A DNA stretch of 64,000 nucleotides from NCBI RefSeq assembly GCF_944327175.1, contig NZ_CALVGT010000032.1:1-64000 (forward strand), in the 5' to 3' direction. A program made the translations under genes and the position numbers. The notes beneath the pieces were generated by a model, which worked only from the letters and a program-made list of their open reading frames with translations, did no database searches and was not told the DNA's origin. The DNA comes from an uncultured Lactobacillus sp. Its GTDB lineage: Bacteria > Bacillota > Bacilli > Lactobacillales > Lactobacillaceae. Every line of letters begins with the position of its first letter. Positions within the stretch are counted from its first letter, which is position 1. Below are positions 56,567-64,000 of this stretch, in pieces.

Positions 56567-58307
56567 CTACCTTCTGAGCCAGTTCCTGCCGCTGCCACAT
56601 CCGGGCATACCAGCCCCCCTTGGCCAGCAATTCTTCATGTGTCCCTTTTTCTGCCACCTGCCCGTCCTGCATTACCAAGATTATGTCAGCATCCATCACG
56701 CTGCTTAAGCGGTGAGCAGCAATGACGGTGATCTTCTTTTCCCGCTCTTTTTTCAAGTTGGTCAGGATCGCCTTCTCAGTTTTAGCGTCAACAGCTGACA
56801 AAGCATCGTCCAAGATCAAGATTTCGCTGTCATGCAGAAGTGCTCTGGCAATCGACATTCGCTGCTTTTGCCCGCCTGACAGGGAAACCCCGTTTTCTCC
56901 AATCATTGTCTCATAGCCATTTGAAAAGGCCAGGATATCGTCGTGAAGGGCGCTCTTTTTAGCCGCGGCTTCTACCTCTTCCTGGCTGGCCTCCGGCTTG
57001 GCAAAGGCAATATTGTCTCTGACCGACATGGAGAACAGGAAGTTGTTTTGGGGAACGTAGGAAATTTCCTTCAAGTAGACGTCCAGGGGAATCTGCCGGA
57101 TGTCGTGGCCGGCAAAAGTGATCCGGCCCTTGTAGTTATCAAACTCCCGCATCAAAAGCTGGATAATGGTCGTCTTGCCTGACCCGACCCGGCCAACCAG
57201 GCCGATCGTCTGCCCGTTTTTCAAGTCAAAGTCCACTGCCCCCAAGGCATTCTTGTCTGGTTCATCCGGGTAAGCAAAACAGGTCACGTGATAGCGCAAA
57301 TCCCCAGTCAGCTTCTGCTCCTTGTCCATTGAATCCGAGTCCACGATCAAAGATTTTTCATTGAGCAGGCTCATGACCCGATCGTAGCTGGCACTCCCCC
57401 GCTCAAGAACGTTAAACAGGTAGCCAATGGCAAACATCGGCCAGACCATAGCCCCAATGTAGGAAACAAAGGAAATTAGCTGGCCCAGGCTGATCGTCTT
57501 GCTGAGAACCAGCCGGCCACCGTAAATAATGGTGATCATATAGGTGATCCCGATGATCATGGTAATCATCGGATCGTAGAGTGAGTCGATCCGGAAGACC
57601 TTTTTATTGATATCTACTGTTTCATAGGTCATCTTGTTAAAAGCTTCCGCATCTTCTTTTCCCTGGCCAAAAGTCTTCAAGACCTTAATCCCGGACAAGG
57701 ATTCTTGAGTTTTGTTGTTCAAGCGGGAAAAAGCCGCCTGCGAATCCATATAAGCATCGTGCAGGCGATCGCCCAGATAACGGGCACCAAAAGCCAAAAG
57801 GGGCAGCGGCAGCATGGCAACCAGGGTCAAGCGCCAGTCTACCAGGATCATCATGGCCAGCAAGGTGGTCCCCCCGGTAAAAATCGCGTCGATCAAGGTC
57901 AAGATCCCGTCACCGGCCACGTTCTGCACGGCCTGGACGTCATTGGTCGCCCGGGCCATCAAGTCCCCGGTCCGGTAGCGCTGGAAGAAGGTCCGGTCCA
58001 TCTGCAGAAAATGCCAGAAGAGCCGGCCGCGGAGTTCCTTTTCCAAAATTGCCGCTCCGCCGTAAATCTGCTTGCGCCAGAAATAGCGGCAAACGTACAG
58101 GGCCATAGCCGCCAGCAAAATTGCCAAAACATAGCTAAAAAACTGCTGCCAGCTGATTTTCCCCGTATCCAACTGGTCAGCCATCATGCCCAGGATCCGC
58201 GGCGGGACCAGGTTGGCTGCCGAGGTCAGGATTAAGGCCGTAATCCCTAAGGCATAACGCTTGCGGTGGGCTTTAAAGAACCAGCCCAGCTTGCTGAAAG
58301 TATCCAT
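56547..58307 (-). CDS. ABC multidrug-type exporter, degenerate-Walker B subunit
   Basis: This 586-aa exporter subunit is similar in design to LmrC/BmrC. A six-helix membrane domain precedes an ATPase with Walker A GRVGSGKTT, the intact signature LSGGQKQRM, and His in AAHRLSS. Asp replaces the catalytic Glu after Walker B (LILDDALSAVD). It forms the asymmetric heterodimer with the protein encoded next, overlapping by about 20 bp. It is the first gene of the pair. It carries an acidic C-terminal tail (EDDDE). Confidence 0.9.
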   Translation of the reverse strand: MDTFSKLGWFFKAHRKRYALGITALILTSAANLVPPRILGMMADQLDTGKISWQQFFSYVLAILLAAMALYVCRYFWRKQIYGGAAILEKELRGRLFWHFLQMDRTFFQRYRTGDLMARATNDVQAVQNVAGDGILTLIDAIFTGGTTLLAMMILVDWRLTLVAMLPLPLLAFGARYLGDRLHDAYMDSQAAFSRLNNKTQESLSGIKVLKTFGQGKEDAEAFNKMTYETVDINKKVFRIDSLYDPMITMIIGITYMITIIYGGRLVLSKTISLGQLISFVSYIGAMVWPMFAIGYLFNVLERGSASYDRVMSLLNEKSLIVDSDSMDKEQKLTGDLRYHVTCFAYPDEPDKNALGAVDFDLKNGQTIGLVGRVGSGKTTIIQLLMREFDNYKGRITFAGHDIRQIPLDVYLKEISYVPQNNFLFSMSVRDNIAFAKPEASQEEVEAAAKKSALHDDILAFSNGYETMIGENGVSLSGGQKQRMSIARALLHDSEILILDDALSAVDAKTEKAILTNLKKEREKKITVIAAHRLSSVMDADIILVMQDGQVAEKGTHEELLAKGGWYARMWQRQELAQKVGEDDDE

Positions 58308-58371
58308 TTTTTCCTCCCTCTTTTATTTCGGTTTTATTTTTTTTCCTTCTTTTCTAATTCCCCTAGCCCGC

Positions 58372-58404
58372 AAAAAAAGAGCGCCAGGATTCCCCTAGTG
58401 CTCT
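58372..58404 (-). terminator. Terminator of the YneF-family gene
   Basis: On the minus strand, AGAGCAC pairs with GCGCTCT (7 bp, one G-T) and is followed by a run of seven T. Confidence 0.75.
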
Positions 58405-58417
58405 ATGGCTGACCAGC

Positions 58418-58642
58418 CTAGTTCTTGGCTGACTGGTGCTTAATCATGTTCATCACTTGGTTTACCTTCTTGGCTGAAGGCTTCTGGCCCATTTGTGACA
58501 TCATGGTTTCAACCATTTCCCGGGTAATTGGGGGATTCTTCTTAAAGTAGTTCTTCATGTAAGTCCGGGCACCGTAAAAACCGGCAACCGCACCCAGAAG
58601 AGCAGCCAAAATAATCAAGAAAATCGCCAAACCTAAATTCAT
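58418..58642 (-). CDS. YneF family (UPF0154) small membrane protein
   Basis: This 74-aa protein has a single N-terminal membrane helix (about residues 4-24, [20 protein letters not shown]). A conserved cytoplasmic part follows, with [19 protein letters not shown] and [14 protein letters not shown]. This matches UPF0154 (YneF) along its length. Function is unknown. It is transcribed alone, with a terminator. Confidence 0.88.
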   Translation of the reverse strand: MNLGLAIFLIILAALLGAVAGFYGARTYMKNYFKKNPPITREMVETMMSQMGQKPSAKKVNQVMNMIKHQSAKN

Positions 58643-58754
58643 TATCGCTAAACCTCCATTGGTCTTTATTTGTTATCCGCCTCAGCGGAGATGCATTCGT
58701 TAGTCACACAAATACTATCTTACAAAACTTTAGACCATTTTTAAAGGATAAATC

Positions 58755-58991
58755 TTATCTGAGACCCTTTTCCTTCTGAATTTGCTTGGCTTTCTCCGGC
58801 GTAACATCCTTGCCTTTGCCGTCAACAATCACGAGGCTGTCCAGCTGCTGCTTGAAGCCCGCCCGGAAATTGGCGATAAACTTCTTGTGCAGTTCCTTGC
58901 GTTCAGCTTCTTCAGCTTCTGTCAAGCCGCTTTCCTGCTTCTTCTTGTACAATTCATTGATTCTTTGTCTTACTTGATCTGATTCTGCCAT
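58755..58991 (-). CDS. DUF896 (YnzC/UPF0291) protein
   Basis: This 78-aa, highly charged, helical protein has the family pattern RINELYKKKQESGLTEAE, then ERKELHKKFIANFRAGF. Bacillus YnzC is induced in the SOS regulon. Here it is divergent from lexA and faces the same intergenic region with the SOS box, which fits co-regulation. Molecular function is unknown. Confidence 0.88.
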   Translation of the reverse strand: MAESDQVRQRINELYKKKQESGLTEAEEAERKELHKKFIANFRAGFKQQLDSLVIVDGKGKDVTPEKAKQIQKEKGLR

Positions 58992-59062
58992 AAAATATAG
59001 CCGCCTTTCTTGTGATAAGAATAGTGTACTCGCTTTGTAAAAATAAAAAAAGTCTTAAGCCT

Positions 59063-59076
59063 AGAACGCCTGTTTG
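59063..59076 (+). promoter_or_regulatory. LexA (SOS) box
   Basis: AGAACGCCTGTTTG matches the Firmicutes LexA operator (CGAAC, four bases, GTTYG) at 12 of 14 positions. It overlaps the lexA -35. Confidence 0.7.
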
Positions 59077-59102
59077 CAAACTTCCCGAATATTTGCTAAA
59101 AT
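59074..59102 (+). promoter_or_regulatory. lexA promoter
   Basis: The -35 TTGCAA (59074-59079), a 17-bp spacer and -10 TAAAAT (59097-59102). Confidence 0.7.
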
Positions 59103-59146
59103 AAATAATAACCGACAATAAGATTTTTGACGAAGGAAAAGTAACT

Positions 59147-59767
59147 ATGGCAACTCACGACTCAAAACAATTAGAAATTCTGCAATACATCTACGACACT
59201 GTTGAAAACCGGGGCTTCCCGCCAACTGTCCGGGAAATCTGCGCGGCTGTAGGCCTGTCCTCAACCTCTACTGTCCACGGCCACTTGACCAGACTGGAGC
59301 ACAAAGGCTACCTCATCAAGGACGCTACCAAGCCCCGGGCTTTGGAAATCACCCACGCCGGCCTTGACGCCTTGGGCATCAAGCCTAAAGATATTCCGGT
59401 CATCGGGGTTGTTACCGCCGGCCAGCCGATCCTGGCTGTCCAGGACGTGGAAGACTACTTCCCGCTTCCGCCGAACCTGGCCAGTGATGCCGGTGAGCTC
59501 TTCATGCTCCGGGTACACGGCACCTCAATGATCAATGCCGGTATCTTGAACGGGGACTATGTCATCGTCCGCAAGCAGACCACGTCCCAGAACGGGGAAA
59601 TCGTGGTCGCCATGACTGATGACGGCGAAGCAACGGTCAAGCGCTTCTACAAAGAAGACCTCCACTACCGCCTGCAGCCGGAAAATGATGCCATGGATCC
59701 AATTATTTTGGACCATGTGCAAATTTTGGGCAAGGTTGTTGGCCTTTACAGAACAAATATTGATTAA
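59147..59767 (+). CDS. lexA: SOS repressor LexA
   Basis: LexA (206 aa) represses DNA-damage genes and self-cleaves with RecA help. The winged helix-turn-helix (1-70) has [20 protein letters not shown]. The linker contains the Ala-Gly cleavage site in VTAGQPIL. The peptidase domain has the catalytic Ser in [11 protein letters not shown] and Lys in [10 protein letters not shown]. It is autoregulated by the SOS box over its -35. It is divergent from the DUF896 gene. Confidence 0.97.
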   Translation: MATHDSKQLEILQYIYDTVENRGFPPTVREICAAVGLSSTSTVHGHLTRLEHKGYLIKDATKPRALEITHAGLDALGIKPKDIPVIGVVTAGQPILAVQDVEDYFPLPPNLASDAGELFMLRVHGTSMINAGILNGDYVIVRKQTTSQNGEIVVAMTDDGEATVKRFYKEDLHYRLQPENDAMDPIILDHVQILGKVVGLYRTNID

Positions 59768-59808
59768 TTCAATATTGCCGGTAAGTGACCAATATTGACT
59801 AATATTTT

Positions 59809-59851
59809 TCGAAAAAGATGCTTTGTTTTATGCAAATCATCTTTTTCTTTT
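59809..59851 (+). terminator. lexA terminator
   Basis: GAAAAAGATG (59811-59820) pairs with CATCTTTTTC (59838-59847), with an inner TTTG/CAAA pairing and T-rich tail. Confidence 0.75.
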
Positions 59852-59893
59852 AACCGTTTTCTGAAAACGGTTGACATTTTCATAGCGTTTTCT
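59852..59893. promoter_or_regulatory. Promoter and operators of the sugar permease gene
   Basis: A perfect inverted repeat AACCGTTTTC-T-GAAAACGGTT (59852-59872) runs into a perfect -35 TTGACA (59871-59876). A cre-like sequence (59880-59893, minus strand, 12 of 14) covers the spacer, where CcpA would repress. The -10 is not clear. Confidence 0.6.
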
Positions 59894-59966
59894 ATTGCTA
59901 TTTTCCTAAAACTCCGTTAATCTAGTAACTATTCGACAAATTATTAGTTAAAGGGGTTTTCAATTA

Positions 59967-60815
59967 ATGAATATCATCATTGCTTTTCTACCAGCCATTG
60001 GTTGGGGGGTTATGCCTTGGATCGTCAACAAGGTTCCTAACAGCAAGCCGGCTAACCAAATCTTAGGCGTCGGCATGGGTGCCACTATCGTCGGCATCAT
60101 CGTGACTTTAAGCCAGCATCCGGCCATGTCCATGCCTGTCTTCTTCCTGTCCCTTCTCTCCGGTGCTTTATGGACCATCGGCCAAATCGGCCAGTTTATT
60201 TCCTTCACCCGGATCGGGGTCAGCAAGACCATGCCGATCTCAACTGGCCTGCAGCTGGTCGGCAACACCATCATCGGGGCTTTGATCTTCGGTGAATGGA
60301 AAACCAGCAACGACTTTATCTTCGGGATCATTGCCCTGATCATCATCATGGCCGGCGTCATCTTGACCGCCTACACTGAAAAGGGCGACGACTTCACTCA
60401 AAAGACCACCAACAAGGATATCCTCTTCCTGGTCTTGACCACGGTCGGCTACCTGGCCTACTCCGCCTTCCCGAAGACGATTACGGCGGATGCTGAATCA
60501 ATGTTCCTGCCGCAAACCATGGGGATCCTGCTGGGGTCTGTGACCTACCTGGCCTTCAGCGGCAACAAGGCTGCCTTCAAGGAAAAGGCCAGCTATCTTG
60601 ACCTCTTCGCCGGTATCAGCTTCGGTATCGCGGCTTACACCTACATTATCTCCGCCCAAGTCAACGGAGTAACTAACGCCTTCATTTACGGGCAGCTGAG
60701 CGTGATCATCTCCACTATCGGCGGGATGACTCTGCTGGGCGAACGCAAGCAAGGCAAAGAACTGGTCGCGACGCTTGCCGGCCTTTGCCTGATCGTTGTC
60801 GGCGCTATCCTTTAA
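59967..60815 (+). CDS. GlcU/RbsU family sugar uptake protein
   Basis: This 282-aa membrane protein of the DMT superfamily has ten hydrophobic helices. The typical N-terminus [17 protein letters not shown] and the mid-protein [15 protein letters not shown] hallmark of glucose/ribose uptake proteins (GlcU, RbsU) are present. The family brings in free sugar by proton symport, without phosphorylation. AAAGGGG lies 10 nt before the ATG. The promoter carries a strong palindrome and a cre-like site, so sugar-dependent control is likely. The sugar cannot be read from sequence. Confidence 0.88.
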   Translation: MNIIIAFLPAIGWGVMPWIVNKVPNSKPANQILGVGMGATIVGIIVTLSQHPAMSMPVFFLSLLSGALWTIGQIGQFISFTRIGVSKTMPISTGLQLVGNTIIGALIFGEWKTSNDFIFGIIALIIIMAGVILTAYTEKGDDFTQKTTNKDILFLVLTTVGYLAYSAFPKTITADAESMFLPQTMGILLGSVTYLAFSGNKAAFKEKASYLDLFAGISFGIAAYTYIISAQVNGVTNAFIYGQLSVIISTIGGMTLLGERKQGKELVATLAGLCLIVVGAIL

Positions 60816-60866
60816 AAAGTTTAGTTAGAGATAAAAACAAAACTACAAATATAAAATTTACGTGCT

Positions 60867-60905
60867 AGCAAAAAAGCTGGGAGCAGACGCTCCCAGCTTT
60901 TTTGC
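60867..60905. terminator. Strong bidirectional terminator
   Basis: AGCAAAAAAGCTGGGAGC and GCTCCCAGCTTTTTTGCT form a perfect 18-bp stem with a 4-nt loop, between convergent genes. Confidence 0.95.
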
Positions 60906-60926
60906 TTTCTGTTTTGTTCTGATTCA

Positions 60927-61796
60927 CTATTGAATCTTGACCTTCTGGCTTTCTGCCTGCTTAACGTCAAAGCCGGAGACCTTGCCGAACCACTTCTTGA
61001 CCAGCTGGTCGTATTTGCCGCTGGTCCGCAGCTTCTTCAAGGCCTTATTAATGGCCTGGCGCATTTCAGTCTGCCCCTTTTCAACCCCAATACCGTAGGG
61101 CTCCTCTGCCAAACTGGCCTTAGTCAAGGTGAATTCCGGAGTATCAGCGATCAAACCAGCTAAAATCCCGTTGTCATCGATCATGACGTCCCCTTGCCCG
61201 GCTTTTAAAGCGTTGAAGGCTGACCCGTAGTCGTCAAACTGCTTGACGCTGGCCTTTGGAGCCAGCTTGGCTACCTGGTTGGCCACGTCGGTCCCCTTGA
61301 TGGCAATAACCACGACTCCCTTTTTATTCAAGTCAGCAATGCTTCTGATCTTACTGGACTTCTTAACGATCATGGATTCGTTGGCGTTAAAGTAAACGTC
61401 AGAGAAGTCAATCACCTTCATCCGCTCCTTGGTGATGGTCATGGTTGAAATGACCGCATCAAGGGAACCGTTGTGCAAAAGGGTGATCCGGGTCTTTTCC
61501 GTGATCGGCCGGAAGACAGCCTTGCCTTTAGGGCCAAGTATCTGCTTGGTGATGGCCGTGGCCAGGTCGATTTCAAAGCCTTCGATCTTGCCGGTCTTGA
61601 TGTTGGTCAAACCGAAGAGCTTGGTATCCGGCCGGACCCCCCAGGTAATCTGCTTGGACTGCTTGGCCCGGGCATAGCTGTTCTCCTGCTTGCTAGAACA
61701 GGCGGTCAGGCTGGTCGCTAGCAAAAGCAGCAGACCACAGGCCAAGGCCTGGATGATTCTCTTGATTGTTTGCGGCTGTCTTTTCATGTTTTTCAT
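60927..61796 (-). CDS. Amino-acid ABC transporter substrate-binding lipoprotein
   Basis: This 289-aa SBP_bac_3 family protein has a signal peptide ending in the lipobox LTAC-S (Cys about residue 33), so it is membrane-anchored by lipid. The binding domain includes GFEIDLATAITKQILG and the ITKERMKVIDFSD segment typical of polar amino-acid binders. No permease or ATPase gene adjoins it, unlike the fused importer at 10.8 kb, so it may feed a transporter encoded elsewhere. A second in-frame ATG (61787) is possible. A perfect -10 (TATAAT, 61829-61824 on the minus strand) lies 27 nt upstream. Confidence 0.9.
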   Translation of the reverse strand: MKNMKRQPQTIKRIIQALACGLLLLLATSLTACSSKQENSYARAKQSKQITWGVRPDTKLFGLTNIKTGKIEGFEIDLATAITKQILGPKGKAVFRPITEKTRITLLHNGSLDAVISTMTITKERMKVIDFSDVYFNANESMIVKKSSKIRSIADLNKKGVVVIAIKGTDVANQVAKLAPKASVKQFDDYGSAFNALKAGQGDVMIDDNGILAGLIADTPEFTLTKASLAEEPYGIGVEKGQTEMRQAINKALKKLRTSGKYDQLVKKWFGKVSGFDVKQAESQKVKIQ

Positions 61797-61982
61797 CTTT
61801 CTATCATATCGGATCTATTTAACATTATACCCGATATTCAAGAAAGTTTCTTTTGTTTATATTAAAAGTCACTTTTTCTTATTTTATTAAGCCAGGCCTG
61901 GTAAAAATTTTGAAAAATTATGATTTCAGAAAAGTAAAGCCTTTTCCTGGAGTTTTTTCTACTGAAAAAATGCAAATTAAAA

Positions 61983-62516
61983 TCAACCGTAATCTACATT
62001 TTTCATGGCTGACCACTGCTTGCCCAGGCTTTGCCCGGCAATTTCAAAGGCTAAGAGCTGGTCCAGGTCAGCAAATTTTTTCACTTTCAACTGCCCGCCT
62101 TTTTCCAAGCGCCAGGTGAGCTGCCGGTAGACCTTTCGTTCACTGGACTGGCCCAGACTGTATTGGCGGCCGGCTAAAGAAAACTGAATATCGCAGCCGT
62201 CTTTAATCGCCTGGACAAATTCCTCCAGGCTGTCAAACTGAACGCTCCAGACAGCTACCTCGCTCATCCGGGGCCAGCAGTCAGCCAGGGACTGCCCCGC
62301 AATCTGGCAGGTCAGAAATTCCTCAGTATTGGCAAAAAACTGCTGCTCATCCGGCAAATCGCAGTTGATCAAGGTCTTGCTGGCCGGGGTCAAGGGATTG
62401 CCGTCATCAACTAAAAGCCACTGCTGGCCGTTTAACTTAAAATGTATCTCATCGCTGTCATCAGCGGCTGTTTCTAATTCTTGAAAACTGGAAATCGGAC
62501 GCTTGCTTACTGACAT
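61983..62516 (-). CDS. Unknown protein made of two tandem repeats
   Basis: This 177-aa soluble protein is not one I recognise. It is a duplication of an ~85-residue unit. Each half begins with a helix-like segment (SFQELETAADDSDEIHFKL; SLEEFVQAIKDGCDIQFSL). Next comes a beta segment (LNGQQWLLVDDG; LAGRQYSLG) and then a shared ending (EEFLTCQIAGQSLADCWPRM; QLLAFEIAGQSLGKQWSAM). The IAGQSL motif is the best repeat marker. It starts 56 nt after the Lhr-like helicase gene, with AGAAAGGG upstream, so the two may be co-transcribed. Confidence 0.75.
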   Translation of the reverse strand: MSVSKRPISSFQELETAADDSDEIHFKLNGQQWLLVDDGNPLTPASKTLINCDLPDEQQFFANTEEFLTCQIAGQSLADCWPRMSEVAVWSVQFDSLEEFVQAIKDGCDIQFSLAGRQYSLGQSSERKVYRQLTWRLEKGGQLKVKKFADLDQLLAFEIAGQSLGKQWSAMKNVDYG

Positions 62517-62572
62517 AAATGCCCTTTCTAAAAAAACGAGATTTGATTATTAGACATTATTGTACATCTTTT

Positions 62573-64000
62573 TCAGTCCTTTTGTCTCGTAATCTCTCCG
62601 ATTGCCCGCCGCATTTCGGCCAAATCCAGGACGCTATAGGCAAATTCTTTTCTGACCAGGTCATCTGGTAGGTATTCATCATACTTGTCAAAAACCGGCA
62701 CTTCCTGAGGATAAAGCAAATCCAAAGGGTCAAAATCTTTAGCAGCTTCTTCAGCCAGAATCTGGTAGAATTCGCCTTCACTGACATCCATGCTGAACTG
62801 GATGTAGTATGGCCGGACTGAGTCAAAATTCTTGAGCCCTAAGCGGCTTGCGCATTTAAGGCGCAAGAAGCGCTCTAGGGCCAGAAAAGCGTAAGAACCC
62901 GTCCAAGGGAAAAGGCAGTAGGTCTTAGCCCCCAGGTTAATCAGCTGCTTATCTGGCAGGCAGGCAGCTTGCGCCATTGCTCTCGTTTCGCTCAAGCGGG
63001 CAGCCGCGTTTTTCATCAAGTAGGGGTACTGCCTCTCTTCTGCCAGAATCGTCCTCATCTGCTGGAGAACTTTGGGATGGATATCACCAGCTACATCCCC
63101 AAAATAAGCCGGGATTCGGCCTTTAACCTGGTGGACGTAGACTTGCCGGCGGCGGCGGTCGATTTCTTCAACCACCCAGACATGGCCGGCGATGGCGATT
63201 TTTTCACCCAAAGGCGGGGGCTTAACGATCGTCCCCAGTTCTTCTGACTCAGCGTGGACGCTGTATTCCTCGTTTTCTTGGAAAACGGCGTAAAACTTGA
63301 AATTGTTGGTCACCCGCTCGCCGGCTAGGCCAACGATCAAACCGCCATTTTCCGTCAGCTGAATCTGGTCGGTCTTGATCAAGTGGCGGAGCAAAACCTT
63401 ATAGTCATCCTGGCTGACCCAGCGGAAGTAGGACAGGGTCAAAACCCGGGAGGCAAGTTCTGCCGGACTCATCTCCCCGCCGGCCATCAAAGTGCTCATG
63501 GTCTGGTGGTAAAGGAGGCTGTAAGGTAATTGGTGGTCTCTTGGCGGCTCAACCCAGCGCTCTTGTAAATACAGCTCAACCAGGGCTATCCCCTGCAGAA
63601 GCGACCAAGGGAGCAAAACTGGCAGCATGGCCCGGCTTTCAGCCTGCTCTTCGCGCATGACAAACCACATCTCTGCTGGATTGCCCCGCCGGCCAGTCCG
63701 TCCCATCCGCTGCAAAAAGCCGGAAACGGTAAAGGGGGCTTCAATTTGAAAGGCCCGCTCCAGCTGACCGACGTCAATACCCAGTTCCAAGGTAGCCGTC
63801 GCGCAGGTCGTAATATTGGCATCTTCGTCCTTCATGATGGCCTCTGCCCCCTGCCTAAGGGCCGCGGACAGGTTGCCATGGTGGATCATGAAGCGGTCTG
63901 GTTCATGCTTATATTCGCAATATTGCCTAAGAACCTGGCAGACAGCTTCACATTCTTCCCGGCTGTTAGTAAAGACCAGGCACTTTTTCCCCCTGGTATG
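62573..64000 (-). CDS. Lhr-like DEAD/DEAH-box helicase, C-terminal part (partial)
   Basis: The reading frame is open through the right edge, so only about 475 C-terminal residues are visible. The second RecA-like helicase domain is present: KCLVFTNSREECEAV, FMIHHGNLS, CATATLELGIDVGQLER, and motif VI GFLQRMGRTGRRG. A long winged-helix and beta-barrel region follows, as in Lhr helicases of the superfamily 2. The family acts on DNA or DNA-RNA hybrids in repair. An internal ATG at 63889 is not the true start because conserved helicase sequence precedes it. Motifs I and II lie outside the window. Confidence 0.88.
   Translation of the reverse strand, partial: HTRGKKCLVFTNSREECEAVCQVLRQYCEYKHEPDRFMIHHGNLSAALRQGAEAIMKDEDANITTCATATLELGIDVGQLERAFQIEAPFTVSGFLQRMGRTGRRGNPAEMWFVMREEQAESRAMLPVLLPWSLLQGIALVELYLQERWVEPPRDHQLPYSLLYHQTMSTLMAGGEMSPAELASRVLTLSYFRWVSQDDYKVLLRHLIKTDQIQLTENGGLIVGLAGERVTNNFKFYAVFQENEEYSVHAESEELGTIVKPPPLGEKIAIAGHVWVVEEIDRRRRQVYVHQVKGRIPAYFGDVAGDIHPKVLQQMRTILAEERQYPYLMKNAAARLSETRAMAQAACLPDKQLINLGAKTYCLFPWTGSYAFLALERFLRLKCASRLGLKNFDSVRPYYIQFSMDVSEGEFYQILAEEAAKDFDPLDLLYPQEVPVFDKYDEYLPDDLVRKEFAYSVLDLAEMRRAIGEITRQKD

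Overview
The window looks like a chromosomal segment of a low-GC Gram-positive lactic acid bacterium, most probably Lactobacillus delbrueckii. The GC content and third-position GC are high for a lactobacillus. Gene order is typical of Lactobacillaceae. The gene that would encode DXP reductoisomerase (dxr) is absent between cdsA and rseP, as expected for a mevalonate-pathway organism. Several genes are decaying. I see no rRNA, tRNA, CRISPR array, phage or intact insertion sequence. Species assignment is inference from sequence character, not from a search.

Left third (1-19.6 kb), metabolic and accessory: a heterodimeric ABC exporter; a LysR regulator; a possible ComK-like protein divergent from a PAP2 phosphatase; a DegV protein; enolase with very strong codon bias; an 810-bp gene-poor gap holding a gene remnant and a predicted three-way-junction RNA; a GlnQ/GlnPH-type amino-acid importer; a LysR regulator divergent from a P-type proton ATPase; an AI-2E family permease; a branched-chain aminotransferase; and a CDF metal exporter divergent from an ArsR-type sensor.

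Middle (19.6-49.5 kb), almost entirely minus strand, is a housekeeping block. In order of transcription it reads rpsB-tsf; pyrH-frr-uppS-cdsA-rseP-proS-polC; rimP-nusA-ylxR-ylxQ-infB-rbfA; truB-ribF; hrcA-grpE-dnaK-dnaJ; lepA-srtA-recJ-apt. Together these supply translation factors, ribosome maturation, lipid and undecaprenyl precursors, replication, heat shock and flavin synthesis. Clear promoters and intrinsic terminators delimit most units. Notable signals are two CIRCE operators around the hrcA promoter, a terminator hairpin inside the rimP leader, and a probable ATT start codon for ylxQ.

Right third (49.5-64 kb): a methyltransferase fused to a GIY-YIG domain; PlsC; the aspartate pathway genes hom, lysC and asd, with lysC internally deleted and interrupted by a stop; a divergent ACT-domain regulator sharing a -35 region with hom; a second heterodimeric ABC exporter; two small conserved proteins; LexA with an SOS box; a glucose-uptake family permease with strong operator-like repeats; a lipoprotein amino-acid binding protein; a protein built of two repeats; and the C-terminal part of an Lhr-like helicase running off the window.
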